The notes under the pieces: generated by a model
The model's database searches: none
Told to the model about the DNA's origin: nothing
The model's input: the letters and a program-made list of their open reading frames with translations, nothing else
Assembly: GCA_015233935.1 (NCBI GenBank)
Contig: JADFXB010000030.1
Coordinates: 1-35,526 of the forward strand
Length of the DNA stretch: 35,526 bases
Direction of reading: 5' to 3'
Origin: Magnetococcales bacterium
Lineage (GTDB): Bacteria; Pseudomonadota; Magnetococcia; Magnetococcales; JADFXB01
Shown here: positions 17,917 to 26,296 of the stretch, one piece after another
Layout: each line of letters opens with the position of its first letter
Position numbering within the stretch: the stretch's first letter is position 1
Position numbers and translations under genes: made by a program

Positions 17917-17991
17917 ATCGCCATCGTCATGTATACCATGCAATCGTTTATTGGCCTGCTTTCGCGGATACTTGATTCGGACGATGGCGAT
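17917..17991. repeat. 75-base element bounded by perfect 12-bp inverted repeats
   Basis: ATCGCCATCGTC (17917-17928) is the exact reverse complement of GACGATGGCGAT (17980-17991), separated by 51 bases with no open frame. It starts two bases after the first G-rich hairpin. It could be a miniature element, part of a REP-like mosaic, or a structured RNA. Confidence 0.5.
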
Positions 17992-18008
17992 TAGGAAAAG
18001 GCAAAACC

Positions 18009-18047
18009 CTGGGGGGGGTGAACTCCCCCAGACCCCCTCCTTTTTTT
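18009..18047. repeat. G/C-rich hairpin repeat with T7 tail, copy 2 (probable bidirectional terminator)
   Basis: CTGGGGG (18009-18015) pairs with CCCCCAG (18025-18031), followed by ACCCCCTCC and seven T residues (18041-18047). The DUF2065 gene ends 8 bases beyond at 18055 on the minus strand, so read from that side the hairpin is followed by GGTTTT. The 22-base string from CCCCAG through T7 recurs at 28940-28975. Confidence 0.6.
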
Positions 18048-18054
18048 ATAAGTT

Positions 18055-18240
18055 TTAGCCCCGTACCAGATAGATGATAAACAAGCCCATAAACATGGAA
18101 CCGAGAGCAGCCTGCCTCAACGTGGCATCAGGTAGGACAGAAAGCTTTTGCAACCATTCACGTGTGGCCGCCGGGGAGATGAAATAAGGTAACCCTTCAA
18201 TAATCATCACCAGCCCCAAGGCGGTGAGAAAATCATGCAT
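18055..18240 (-). CDS. DUF2065 (YjeT-like) small inner-membrane protein
   Basis: This is a 61-residue protein with two membrane segments: FLTALGLVMIIEGLPYFI near the start and LGSMFMGLFIIYLV at the end. The sequence and its place immediately after hflC match the E. coli hflK-hflC-yjeT order, where the protein is of unknown function. GGGAGAGG lies a few bases before the ATG at 18240. It is separated from hflC by 56 bases on the same strand, so it is probably the last gene of the hfl operon. Confidence 0.88.
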   Translation of the reverse strand: MHDFLTALGLVMIIEGLPYFISPAATREWLQKLSVLPDATLRQAALGSMFMGLFIIYLVRG

Positions 18241-18296
18241 AGAGCCTCTCCCAAAGGGGAGTGCCCAATACCCCAGACACTCCCACTAGCAAACCA

Positions 18297-19172
18297 TCAA
18301 CGCAACTGCTGCCCCGCTTCCCAATGGAAGTGCTTAAAGAACCCCCCCTTGGGATCCAACACCATGGTGGTGTCAGAATTCATGAAAGACTTGCGATAAG
18401 CCTCCATGGAACGATTGAAAAAGTAGAAACGAGGATCCTTCTGAAAGGCATTGGCATAAATAGCAGTAGCCTCGCCTTCACCCTCACCCCGTAACTTCTG
18501 AGCATCCCTGTCCGCAGAAGCTAAAACAATGGCTCGCTCCGCATCCGCAGAAGCACGAATTTTGGCCGCCTGCTCATCCCCCTGCGCACGATACTGCTTG
18601 GCCTGCCTCTCCCGCTCAGTCTGCATACGCCGATAAACAGCCTTGGAGTTCTCAGCCGGCAAATCAGTACGCTTAATGCGCACATCTACCACTTCCACCC
18701 CCATCTTCACCGCCTGCTTGTTGGCCAAATCACGAATCTTCGACATCAAGTCAGTACGAGAACCAGATACAATCTCCAACATGGAATATTGACCCAATAT
18801 CTCACGCAGATTGGAGTAAATGATGTCGTTCAAACGAGAAGTGGCCCCCACCTCCGTGCGTACCGTTTGATAAAACTTCAAAGGATCCTTGATCCGCCAA
18901 CGCGCATAACTGTCCACCTTCAGATTTTTCTTGTCCGAAGAAAGAACCTCCTGAGGCTCCTGATCAAAAGCCAGCAAACGCTTTTCAAAGATGAGCACCT
19001 GCTCATAAAGAGGAATCTTCAGGTGCAAACCAGGCGTGGTGACAGAACGATCCGGCCTGCCCCACTGGACAATAAGTACCTGCTCCACCTGATGGACCAT
19101 ATAGATGGACTGGGAAAGAATAACCAATACCACCACCCCAAGAGCAACAATGGCTGCGGGAAGGGATTTCAT
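18297..19172 (-). CDS. hflC: HflC, SPFH-domain subunit of the FtsH-associated HflKC complex
   Basis: This 291-residue protein has one N-terminal membrane segment (about residues 6-25) followed by an SPFH/prohibitin domain (QVEQVLIVQWGRPDRSVTTPGLHLKIP) and a charged coiled coil rich in A/E/R (RQAKQYRAQGDEQAAKIRA). HflKC forms a large periplasmic cage around the FtsH protease and modulates degradation of membrane proteins. DVRIKRTDLPAENSKAVYRRM is a typical HflC block. Its ATG overlaps the hflK stop in ATGA (19169-19172), indicating translational coupling and 1:1 expression. Confidence 0.96.
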   Translation of the reverse strand: MKSLPAAIVALGVVVLVILSQSIYMVHQVEQVLIVQWGRPDRSVTTPGLHLKIPLYEQVLIFEKRLLAFDQEPQEVLSSDKKNLKVDSYARWRIKDPLKFYQTVRTEVGATSRLNDIIYSNLREILGQYSMLEIVSGSRTDLMSKIRDLANKQAVKMGVEVVDVRIKRTDLPAENSKAVYRRMQTERERQAKQYRAQGDEQAAKIRASADAERAIVLASADRDAQKLRGEGEGEATAIYANAFQKDPRFYFFNRSMEAYRKSFMNSDTTMVLDPKGGFFKHFHWEAGQQLR

Positions 19173-20245
19173 TTGCCACCTCCTTGACCGCCAGAGTCGT
19201 GTTTACGCATACGATCCAAAGGCAGATAAGGCAAAACCCCAGAGGAATTCCCCGATTCCATAATCACCTTATGCACATTAGAGAGTACCTCTTCCATGGT
19301 CTCCAGATAAATACGCGCCTCCGTAATATCCTTGGCCTTGGAATATTCTTCATAAAGCGCGGAAAAACGCGCCACGTCACCCTCAGCACGAATGCGTTTG
19401 GATTTTTTGTAGGCCTCCGCCTCTTGTATAATCCGGGACGCCTCACCATTGGCACGAGGCAGAATATCGTTGGCATATCCCTGGGCCTCATTGATGGCCC
19501 GCTCCCGATCCTCCCTCGCCGATGCCACATCCTTGAAAGCGTGGATGACCTCAGAAGGTGGTGCCACCTGCTGCAACTGCACCCCAATGATCTGGATACC
19601 ACTGGTATAACTATCCAGAATTTCCTGCATGGTCTGCTTGGTGAAGGCCTGAATCTTCTCCTTACCACTGGTCAAGGCTTCATCGATGCTGTTGCGCCCA
19701 ATCACCTGGCGAATAGCGGTCTCAGCAGCATCCCGAACCATTTTATCCGGATCGTTGGAAGGATTGCGTACCTCAAAAAGAAAGTTGACCGCATCCTTGA
19801 TCTGAAACTGTACACTCATGTCAATATCAATGATGTTTTCATCACCGGTAAGCATGAGAGATTCCACAGGCACGTCCGCCATATTGCGATTGCGAGAACG
19901 ATAACCAATCTCAATACGCTGTACCTGGGTCACCTTGGGTTTGTAGACCGACTCAATAGGATAGGGCAGGTGAAAATGGGGCCCAGGGGTGGTCACCTCC
20001 TGAAACTTGCCAAAACGCAACACCACACCTTGCTCATCAGGGGCAACCGTGTAGATGCCGCTACCCATCCAGAAGATAAAGGCCAATCCACCCAAAAAAG
20101 GCCAACTGCGTCCACCCTGGGGCATGCGCCCACTCAGGCGTTCTTTGGCCATCTGGATGACTTTTTCCACATCCGGGGGTTGGGGAGGTTTGGGGGCTGA
20201 ACCCCAAGGGCCTTGCTGGCCACCGTCGTTACCGCTCCAAGGCAT
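19169..20245 (-). CDS. hflK: HflK, SPFH-domain partner of HflC
   Basis: This 358-residue protein starts at ATG 20245: AGGAG lies 6 bases upstream, and MPWSGNDGGQQGPWG is the expected Gly-rich cytoplasmic N-terminus. An open frame extends further to 20377 but lacks such support. A membrane segment (about residues 50-67) is followed by the SPFH domain (APDEQGVVLRFGKFQEVTTP), a long coiled coil (SAREDRERAINEAQGYANDI) and a flexible C-terminus rich in Gly. It pairs with HflC in the periplasm to control FtsH. cca lies 144 bases upstream on the same strand. That gap carries TATACT-like sequence on the minus strand near 20330, so a separate hfl promoter is possible. Confidence 0.96.
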   Translation of the reverse strand: MPWSGNDGGQQGPWGSAPKPPQPPDVEKVIQMAKERLSGRMPQGGRSWPFLGGLAFIFWMGSGIYTVAPDEQGVVLRFGKFQEVTTPGPHFHLPYPIESVYKPKVTQVQRIEIGYRSRNRNMADVPVESLMLTGDENIIDIDMSVQFQIKDAVNFLFEVRNPSNDPDKMVRDAAETAIRQVIGRNSIDEALTSGKEKIQAFTKQTMQEILDSYTSGIQIIGVQLQQVAPPSEVIHAFKDVASAREDRERAINEAQGYANDILPRANGEASRIIQEAEAYKKSKRIRAEGDVARFSALYEEYSKAKDITEARIYLETMEEVLSNVHKVIMESGNSSGVLPYLPLDRMRKHDSGGQGGGK

Positions 20246-20389
20246 GATCCGCTCCTGGTAATGTTGAAAAACAAAGAAACAAACATTAGAACTGGACAAT
20301 ACATCACTCCAGCCCAAAAGACAATTCCAGTATAAAAGGCAGGCCCAAGAAGGGTGGAAAGGAGAGATGAGAGGCAACCCGAAAAATTT

Positions 20390-21793
20390 TCAGACTTCCC
20401 CCTCAAAACTGAACATATCGTTTTCCGCCACCCACTCCCAACAGCGTTTTTCCAGTTCAGGCCGCCGGTTACGACTGGGATCCTCGGTTACCCAAGAGAT
20501 GAGATGCTCCTGCAGTTTGCCAACCCAAGGTCCAGGACGCAAGCGGATTAATTCCATGATATCACCCCCGGAAATGGCCAAATCCTGGACACTGAACCGG
20601 CTCAAAGCCTGTCGCAAGATTTGGCAACGGCGCATGGCCCGCCGATATTTCTCCGCCAATTTTAACCGTTCATCCTCTTCCAGGTGAACGGAAGCATCCC
20701 GTTTGGCCTTTAATAAACGAAATAGTCCCTCTAGTGGCACATGGTTTTGAATCAATCGACGCAAGGCCCGGTCGGTGGCAAACAGATCAAAATCTAGATG
20801 GGGAATAATGTTGAGAATCCGTCGAATCCGCCGTTTGGAAAAACCATGGCTGGTCATGAACAACTCCAGCAAGCGAATGGTCTCATCAAAATAATGGCCC
20901 TGTCCATGCAATCTGTTGCCCTCTTCCTGTCCTTTTACGCGACCGATTTCATGTAACAGGGCACACCAGCGCAAATCCGCCAGAGGCATATCCTCGCCCT
21001 CTTCCGGGGGAGGAATGTGCAACATCATATTGATGGAGAGATCCCACAAACTTTCCTGATGGTTGGGGTCAGGAAAAATGGATTTCAATCCCTGCAAGGC
21101 AGGAACGATTTCATAAGCAAGGGGCGAGTTGAATAAACGCAAAAACCACTTGCGACTCTGCTCACTTTCCAAGGGGAGGGAAAAAATTTTATCCAGTTCA
21201 TTACGCAGCCGCTCTTCGGTGACCCATTCCAGGGAGTAACGTTCCACCAAAGCCAAATCATCCATATCCGGCTCGCCCTGCAATTGCAGTAAAAAACGAT
21301 AAAAACGAACGGCACGTAAAGGATCATTCTGTAGAGTGGTGGCCCCGTTGACCAGACGTATGCGACGATGGGCTAAATCTTCCAATCCGTGGAAAGGATC
21401 GGTGAGGGGACCATCTGGCCATTGATAAGCCATGGCATTCACGGTAATGTCCCGATGTAGCAGGTCTTCTTTTACGGTGGGCCGTTGTGAGGGGCGATGT
21501 CGGCAGGTGGTGATGCTAATCTCTCGAGGTTCTTCTTCCCGGTTGAGATGAAGAAGAAGGCTGTTATACTTATTGCCGGGGGTGAGATTTTGAAAGCCAG
21601 CCGCCATCAGGCGGTGCCGACAGATTTCCAGGGGAAGCAGGACCAGAAGGTCCAACTCAGAGGAGAGGGGTTGATCCAGGAGGGACTCCCGTAATCCACC
21701 ACCCACCAAATAGACAGGCCCGATCAACCGGTGGAGGTCGTCCAACAGTTGGTTGATCATGGGATTGAAATGGTTATGCAGGTTGGTATTCAT
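20390..21793 (-). CDS. cca: CCA-adding / poly(A) polymerase-family tRNA nucleotidyltransferase
   Basis: This 467-residue class II nucleotidyltransferase has YLVGGGLRESLL (usual GGxVRD) at residues ~28-39, then SELDLLV with Glu46 and Asp48 in place of the usual DxD metal site. HRDITVNAMAY and DPLRAVRFYRF are the strongly conserved head and neck motifs. The C-terminal part has a degenerate HD-like segment (LLHEIGR, Glu instead of Asp), then FSKRRIRRIL. The family either repairs or completes tRNA 3'-CCA ends or adds poly(A), and sequence alone does not settle which. The tRNA-Ser here encodes its own CCA, so a repair role would fit. No strong ribosome site precedes ATG 21793. It is divergent from mtaB with only ~50 bases between. 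Confidence 0.85.
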   Translation of the reverse strand: MNTNLHNHFNPMINQLLDDLHRLIGPVYLVGGGLRESLLDQPLSSELDLLVLLPLEICRHRLMAAGFQNLTPGNKYNSLLLHLNREEEPREISITTCRHRPSQRPTVKEDLLHRDITVNAMAYQWPDGPLTDPFHGLEDLAHRRIRLVNGATTLQNDPLRAVRFYRFLLQLQGEPDMDDLALVERYSLEWVTEERLRNELDKIFSLPLESEQSRKWFLRLFNSPLAYEIVPALQGLKSIFPDPNHQESLWDLSINMMLHIPPPEEGEDMPLADLRWCALLHEIGRVKGQEEGNRLHGQGHYFDETIRLLELFMTSHGFSKRRIRRILNIIPHLDFDLFATDRALRRLIQNHVPLEGLFRLLKAKRDASVHLEEDERLKLAEKYRRAMRRCQILRQALSRFSVQDLAISGGDIMELIRLRPGPWVGKLQEHLISWVTEDPSRNRRPELEKRCWEWVAENDMFSFEGEV

Positions 21794-21844
21794 GTATTGT
21801 CCCGTAGTGAGGCAACATGATCTTACAATATGAGGTTGCCGTCA

Positions 21845-23158
21845 ATGAATAACCCGGTGGTCAAACGCATGAGTCTCCTCAATATGGGGTGCCGGGTCAA
21901 TTGGACGGAAATGGAACAATTGCGACAACAGGGGGTGGAACAGGGATATCAACCGGTTGGCGAAGGTGAAGCGGCTGACCTGGTGGTGATCAATACCTGC
22001 TCGGTGACCGGTGAAAGCGAAAGGCAGGCCAGACAACTCATTCGACGGGTGGTGAGAGAAAATCCTGGTGCCCGGGTGGTGGTGACCGGTTGTTATGCCG
22101 AAAGGGATCCTGCTGCATTGTCTGCCATGGCAGGGGTGGACAGGGTGGTGGGTAATCGGGAAAAATCCAATTTATTAAAATGGATTGAACCCGGTCCACG
22201 TCCACCGTTGGAGAGCTGTCCCCCAGCGGTGCAGGCAGGTGTTGAACGGGCGAGAGTCTTTTTACAGGTACAAAATGGTTGCTCACAACGGTGCACCTTT
22301 TGTGTCATCCCTCCCTTGCGGGGACAAAGCCGCTCCCTTCCTCTGGATGAAGCATTGCAACAGGCTCAACGCCATGTGGCTTCAGGCATCCGGGAAGTGG
22401 TCCTCTCCGGCATCAATCTGGGAGAATATGGGGTGGACCTATTGCCACCCCTGACCCTTGCCCACCTGGTGGAGAAGGTGTCGCAGATTGTGGGACTTGA
22501 AAGGTTGCGTCTTTCTTCCATCCATCCTGCCGATCTGACCGATGAACTGCTGGCCTGGTTCGCCGACTCGCCACGTCTGTGCAACCATCTTCACCTTTCC
22601 GTCCAATCGGGAGATAGCCTAATTCTCAAACGCATGGGCCGTCATTATGGCAGGGAGTACCTTTGTCAGCGGTTGGCCCATTTGCGCACTTTGCGACCCG
22701 ATATGGTGTTGGGAGGAGATTTTATCGTGGGTTTCCCCACCGAAAGTGATGAGGCCTTTAAAAATACCCTCTCCCTGGTGGAAGAGGAGGGGTTTTCTTT
22801 GCTGCATGTCTTTCCCTATTCCGACCGTCCAGATACCCCTGCCGCTGCCATCGGCAAGCGATTCCACGTTCCTGGTGATCTCTTGCGCCATCGCTCCCGT
22901 TTGCTGCGGGAGGCAGGAAGAAAAAACTTGCTTATCTTGTTAAGAAATTTAATAAATCAAGAATGCCCTATTTTGGTTGAGTCGGTGGAAAACCGGGTAG
23001 CAAGTGGCAAGAGTAGTGGCTTTTTACCGGTGGTTTGTCAGGAGGTGGAACCGTCAATGGTTGGCCATATCCTGTCTTGTCAAATCATCGGGGTGAATGA
23101 AGAACGTGGTATCGCCCTGGCCCGCCCCCTATTTCCCAACCAGGAAGCCGCCATTTGA
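21845..23158 (+). CDS. mtaB: tRNA t6A37 methylthiotransferase MtaB
   Basis: This radical-SAM methylthiotransferase converts t6A37 to ms2t6A37 in tRNAs reading ANN codons. The N-terminal domain holds the three cluster cysteines in LNMGCRVN (Cys16), INTCSVTG and TGCYAE. The radical-SAM motif is CSQRCTFC (Cys146, 150, 153). A TRAM-like tail follows near the end (ILVESVENRVASGKSSGF). The form NMGCRVN rather than TxGCxxN is the MtaB/e-MtaB style and separates it from MiaB and RimO. I prefer ATG 21845 because GAGG lies at 21832-21835; ATG 21830 in the same frame adds five residues. The sigma-54 regulator gene starts within 16 bases of its stop. Confidence 0.92.
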   Translation: MNNPVVKRMSLLNMGCRVNWTEMEQLRQQGVEQGYQPVGEGEAADLVVINTCSVTGESERQARQLIRRVVRENPGARVVVTGCYAERDPAALSAMAGVDRVVGNREKSNLLKWIEPGPRPPLESCPPAVQAGVERARVFLQVQNGCSQRCTFCVIPPLRGQSRSLPLDEALQQAQRHVASGIREVVLSGINLGEYGVDLLPPLTLAHLVEKVSQIVGLERLRLSSIHPADLTDELLAWFADSPRLCNHLHLSVQSGDSLILKRMGRHYGREYLCQRLAHLRTLRPDMVLGGDFIVGFPTESDEAFKNTLSLVEEEGFSLLHVFPYSDRPDTPAAAIGKRFHVPGDLLRHRSRLLREAGRKNLLILLRNLINQECPILVESVENRVASGKSSGFLPVVCQEVEPSMVGHILSCQIIGVNEERGIALARPLFPNQEAAI

Positions 23159-23173
23159 GAGAGGATGGTTGCT

Positions 23174-24883
23174 GTGAACGAAAAAATTCTCGTCGTGGAT
23201 GATGAACCTGATATATGCCTGATCTATAAACTTTTTTTAATCTCCTTTGGTTATGAGGTGGTCACGGCTCATGATATTAACAGTGCCATGGCGGCGGTGG
23301 CAGAGCATGAATTCGGTCTTATTTTTATTGATATCAGTTTAGGGGGGGATTCGGGCATCGACCTATTGCGACGCATCCGTCATCAAGGGGTGGATGCCTA
23401 CGTGATCATCATCACCGGCTACCCAGACTTGGAATCGGCCCAGGAAGCCCTGCGATTTGGGGCGTTTGACTATCTTTCCAAACCTGTTACCCAGGAAACC
23501 CTCCATCGCTTGGCCAAAAAAGCCCTGGATCACAAGTCGTTACGGGATGAAAAAGAACGCTATCGTCGCAACCTGGAGGCCATTTTTCGCAGTGTGACCG
23601 ATGGCATCATCACCGTGGATCGGCAGGGAAATATTCTGGCTATGAACCAACAGGCCCAGAAACTCTGTGGCATCCACCCAGACAAAGTCGGTCGCCCCAT
23701 GGATGGTTCCACCAACCATTGTGCCCATGGTTGCGCACCTACTTTGCATAGTGTTTTGCAAGATAACGCAGAAACCTTTAAGGAGCAGCTTACCTGCCGA
23801 TTGCGGGATGGCAAAGATCAAATCGTTGGCTTGCATGCATCTCCTCTTCTGGATGAAGGGGGACGTTCGGTGGGGGCGGTGATGGTGGTTCGGGATGAAA
23901 CCCGGATGGCTGCCCTTGAACGGGACCTGAAAGAAAGACGACGCTTCCATGGTATCATCGGACGCGGCCCTGCCATGCAATCCCTCTATTCCCTGGTGGA
24001 AAATTTGGCAACGGTGGAGACTACCGTCTTGATCACCGGTGAAAGTGGCACCGGCAAAGAGTTGGTGGCAGAGGCCATTCACTATCATGGCAACCGCTCC
24101 AACGGTCCCCTGGTCAAGGTCAATTGTGCCGCCCTGCCCGATACCCTGTTGGAAAGTGAATTGTTCGGCCATGTGCGAGGGGCCTTTACCGGTGCCCTGC
24201 GGGATAAAAAAGGTCGCTTCCAACTGGCGGACAAGGGAACCCTCTTTCTCGATGAAATTGGTGACATCAGCCCCAATATGCAAACCCGTCTGTTGCGGGT
24301 GTTGCAGGAAAAATCTTTTGAACGGGTCGGAGACTCCCGCACCACCCGTGTGGATGTGCGGGTCATTGCCGCTACCAATCAGGATCTGCGCGCCAAAATC
24401 GCCCGCAACCAATTTCGTGAGGATCTCTATTATCGACTCAAGGTGGTGGAGGTACGCCTGCCTCCCTTACGGGAACGGCGGTCGGATATTCCCATTTTGT
24501 GTGAACATTTTATTGAAAGATTCAATCGAAAGTTTGAAAAATCCATCCGTGGAATTTCAGACAAGGTGCTCAAAGAGTTTATGGAACTCTCCTGGCCTGG
24601 CAACATTCGTGAGCTGGAACATGTGCTGGAATATGCCTTTGTGGTCTGTCGCAAAGCCTGGATCGACCGGGAGGATTTGCCCCCGGAATATCGCAACCGG
24701 GAGACTGGCACCGCCGCAATAGCACCGGTTGCTTCACCAGAACGGGAGATGATTTTAAAAACATTGCAAAAGGCTGGCGGCATAAAAAGCCGGGCTGCCC
24801 GCATGTTGGGATTTTCCCGCAGTACCATGTATCGCAAGTTGCGTGAGCTGAATATTGTGGATGAAGAAGGAGAGCTTGGGTGA
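23174..24883 (+). CDS. Sigma-54-dependent response regulator (REC-PAS-AAA+-Fis)
   Basis: This NtrC-type activator has four domains; residue numbers count from ATG 23165. The receiver (residues ~7-120) has DDE near the start and phospho-acceptor Asp56 in IFIDISLGG. A PAS-like domain (~140-255, FRSVTDGIITVDRQGNILAMN) contains CGIHPDKVG and an HCAHGC segment that might bind a metal or cofactor. The AAA+ domain has Walker A GESGTGKE (292-299), the sigma-54 contact GAFTGA (339-344) and Walker B LFLDEIGDIS. A Fis-type helix-turn-helix (KSRAARMLGFSRSTMYRKL) closes it. The start is probably GTG 23174, nine bases after GAGAGAGG; ATG 23165 directly abuts that site. Its stop overlaps the M48 gene start (GTGA). 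No cognate kinase is adjacent, and its target promoters are unknown. Confidence 0.95.
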   Translation: MNEKILVVDDEPDICLIYKLFLISFGYEVVTAHDINSAMAAVAEHEFGLIFIDISLGGDSGIDLLRRIRHQGVDAYVIIITGYPDLESAQEALRFGAFDYLSKPVTQETLHRLAKKALDHKSLRDEKERYRRNLEAIFRSVTDGIITVDRQGNILAMNQQAQKLCGIHPDKVGRPMDGSTNHCAHGCAPTLHSVLQDNAETFKEQLTCRLRDGKDQIVGLHASPLLDEGGRSVGAVMVVRDETRMAALERDLKERRRFHGIIGRGPAMQSLYSLVENLATVETTVLITGESGTGKELVAEAIHYHGNRSNGPLVKVNCAALPDTLLESELFGHVRGAFTGALRDKKGRFQLADKGTLFLDEIGDISPNMQTRLLRVLQEKSFERVGDSRTTRVDVRVIAATNQDLRAKIARNQFREDLYYRLKVVEVRLPPLRERRSDIPILCEHFIERFNRKFEKSIRGISDKVLKEFMELSWPGNIRELEHVLEYAFVVCRKAWIDREDLPPEYRNRETGTAAIAPVASPEREMILKTLQKAGGIKSRAARMLGFSRSTMYRKLRELNIVDEEGELG

Positions 24884-26124
24884 ATACGTATGGCTGGATT
24901 TTGTTGACGGCTTTGGTGGTGGTGACCCTTCTGGAGGTTGGGGTGGCCCTCTTGTCTCTGCTACGTGCGCCCCAATCTATCCCGGAATTTTTCCAGGATA
25001 GCATTACACAAGAGGAGTTCTCCAAATCTCAGGCTTATGTGGCAGCCCAAACCCGTTTGGATATTTTTTCCCATATCTATAACTTAATCTTATTGTTAGC
25101 ATTCTGGATGTTGTCTGGCTTTCCCTTGTTAGACCAATGGGTTAAAGGGATAGTGGAAGGGCAGTTGGTACAGGGATTGGTCTTTCTCTTTGCCTTGATG
25201 GCCCTTAATTATGTTTTCAACCTGCCCTTGGAACTCTATCGCACCTTTGTTCTGGAAGAAAAGTTTGGTCTCAACCGCACCACCTGGCAAACCTATCTGG
25301 CGGATATGGCCAAGGGGATGGGCCTGGTCATGGTGTTGGGTATTCCTTTGTTGGCGGCTATTTTATCCTTTTTCAATTGGGCAGGTGAGTTGGCCTGGTT
25401 GGCGTGCTGGGCCTTTAGCGTGGGAATGATCAGTCTTCTTCAATACGTCTCTCCCCGTTGGATCCTGCCCTTGTTTCTTAAATTTTCCCCTTTGGAAGAA
25501 GGGGAGCTGCGGCAGGCCATCCTGGGCTATGCGGAAGAAATCAACTTTCCCGTGGGGGAAATTTCCGTGGTGGATGGCTCCCGCCGATCCAGCAAGGCCA
25601 ACGCCTTTTTCAGTGGCTTTGGCAAAAATCGGCGTATCGCCCTGTTTGATACCCTGGTGGAAAAATTGACCCCCGATGAAATGGTGGGGGTGGTAGCCCA
25701 TGAGGTGGGGCATGATCGTCACAAACATCTCATCAAGGGGATGATCTCCGCCATGATTCACATGGGGGTGATGTTCTGGCTGCTCTCTTTGTTTCTTACC
25801 CAGCAAGGATTTTTCCAGGCCTTTTTTGTGGAGCAACCCAGTGTCTATGTGGGGCTGGCACTCTTCAGTTTGTTTTTTACACCTCTCGACCTTCTGATTT
25901 CTCTTCTGTTTAAGGCCATCTCCCGCCACTATGAGAGAGAAGCAGACCAGTTTGCCATTACCTCCACCAAAAAACCGCTGGCCCTGGCCAATGCCCTGAA
26001 AAAATTGGCCATCACCAATTTAAGCCAGTTGACGCCCCATCCCTGGCAGGTCACCCTCCATTACAGCCATCCTCCGGTGGGTGAACGGATCGGGTTAATC
26101 CTGGCCAATTCAGCCAAAGAGTAG
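24880..26124 (+). CDS. M48 family membrane metalloprotease (CAAX prenyl protease 1 / Ste24 type)
   Basis: This 414-residue polytopic protease has an M48 N-terminal membrane domain of several helices over the first ~200 residues, including FVLEEKFGLNRTTW, a hallmark of the Ste24 group. The zinc site HEVGH (residues 274-278) sits in VVAHEVGHDRHKHL, and the third ligand Glu354 is in YEREADQFA. Two further membrane segments lie between them. Bacterial members probably take part in membrane-protein quality control; no CAAX substrate is implied. The GTG start at 24880 overlaps the regulator stop by four bases, with AAGGAG at 24867-24872, so translation is coupled to the sigma-54 regulator. Confidence 0.93.
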   Translation: MNTYGWILLTALVVVTLLEVGVALLSLLRAPQSIPEFFQDSITQEEFSKSQAYVAAQTRLDIFSHIYNLILLLAFWMLSGFPLLDQWVKGIVEGQLVQGLVFLFALMALNYVFNLPLELYRTFVLEEKFGLNRTTWQTYLADMAKGMGLVMVLGIPLLAAILSFFNWAGELAWLACWAFSVGMISLLQYVSPRWILPLFLKFSPLEEGELRQAILGYAEEINFPVGEISVVDGSRRSSKANAFFSGFGKNRRIALFDTLVEKLTPDEMVGVVAHEVGHDRHKHLIKGMISAMIHMGVMFWLLSLFLTQQGFFQAFFVEQPSVYVGLALFSLFFTPLDLLISLLFKAISRHYEREADQFAITSTKKPLALANALKKLAITNLSQLTPHPWQVTLHYSHPPVGERIGLILANSAKE

Positions 26125-26175
26125 CCTATAATGAAAATATTGAAAAAAATTTCACCCCTTACTTGTCAATGACTA

Positions 26176-26206
26176 TTGAGAAGAGACCATCTTAGTGTAT
26201 CCTAAG
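26176..26206 (+). promoter_or_regulatory. Candidate promoter with overlapping inverted repeat, upstream of the exonuclease gene
   Basis: TTGAGA (26176-26181), 16-base spacer, TATCCT (26198-26203) with TG directly before the -10. An inverted repeat CTTAG-TGTATC-CTAAG (26191-26206) covers the -10 box and could be an operator. The likely start of transcription is near 26210, ~87 bases before ATG 26297. Confidence 0.38.
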
Positions 26207-26296
26207 AAATGGCCAATTTTTGGCAGAGGGGTTGCCATATGGGAAAGGATGGGTGGATGAGCAGTTTTCAGGTTGTTACCATGGATTGTCTTTACC

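Noticed and set aside
16386-18060. tRNA-Ser 3' end as an integration (att) site with a direct repeat downstream
   Set aside because: I looked for a second copy of the T-arm/acceptor 3' sequence (TTCGAATCCCACC) downstream and saw none, and no integrase is present.
19184-20200. 338-codon plus-strand open frame
   Set aside because: Antisense of hflK; composition and lack of motifs mark it as a shadow.
23540-24412. 290-codon minus-strand open frame
   Set aside because: Antisense of the sigma-54 regulator, whose motifs are all intact on the plus strand.
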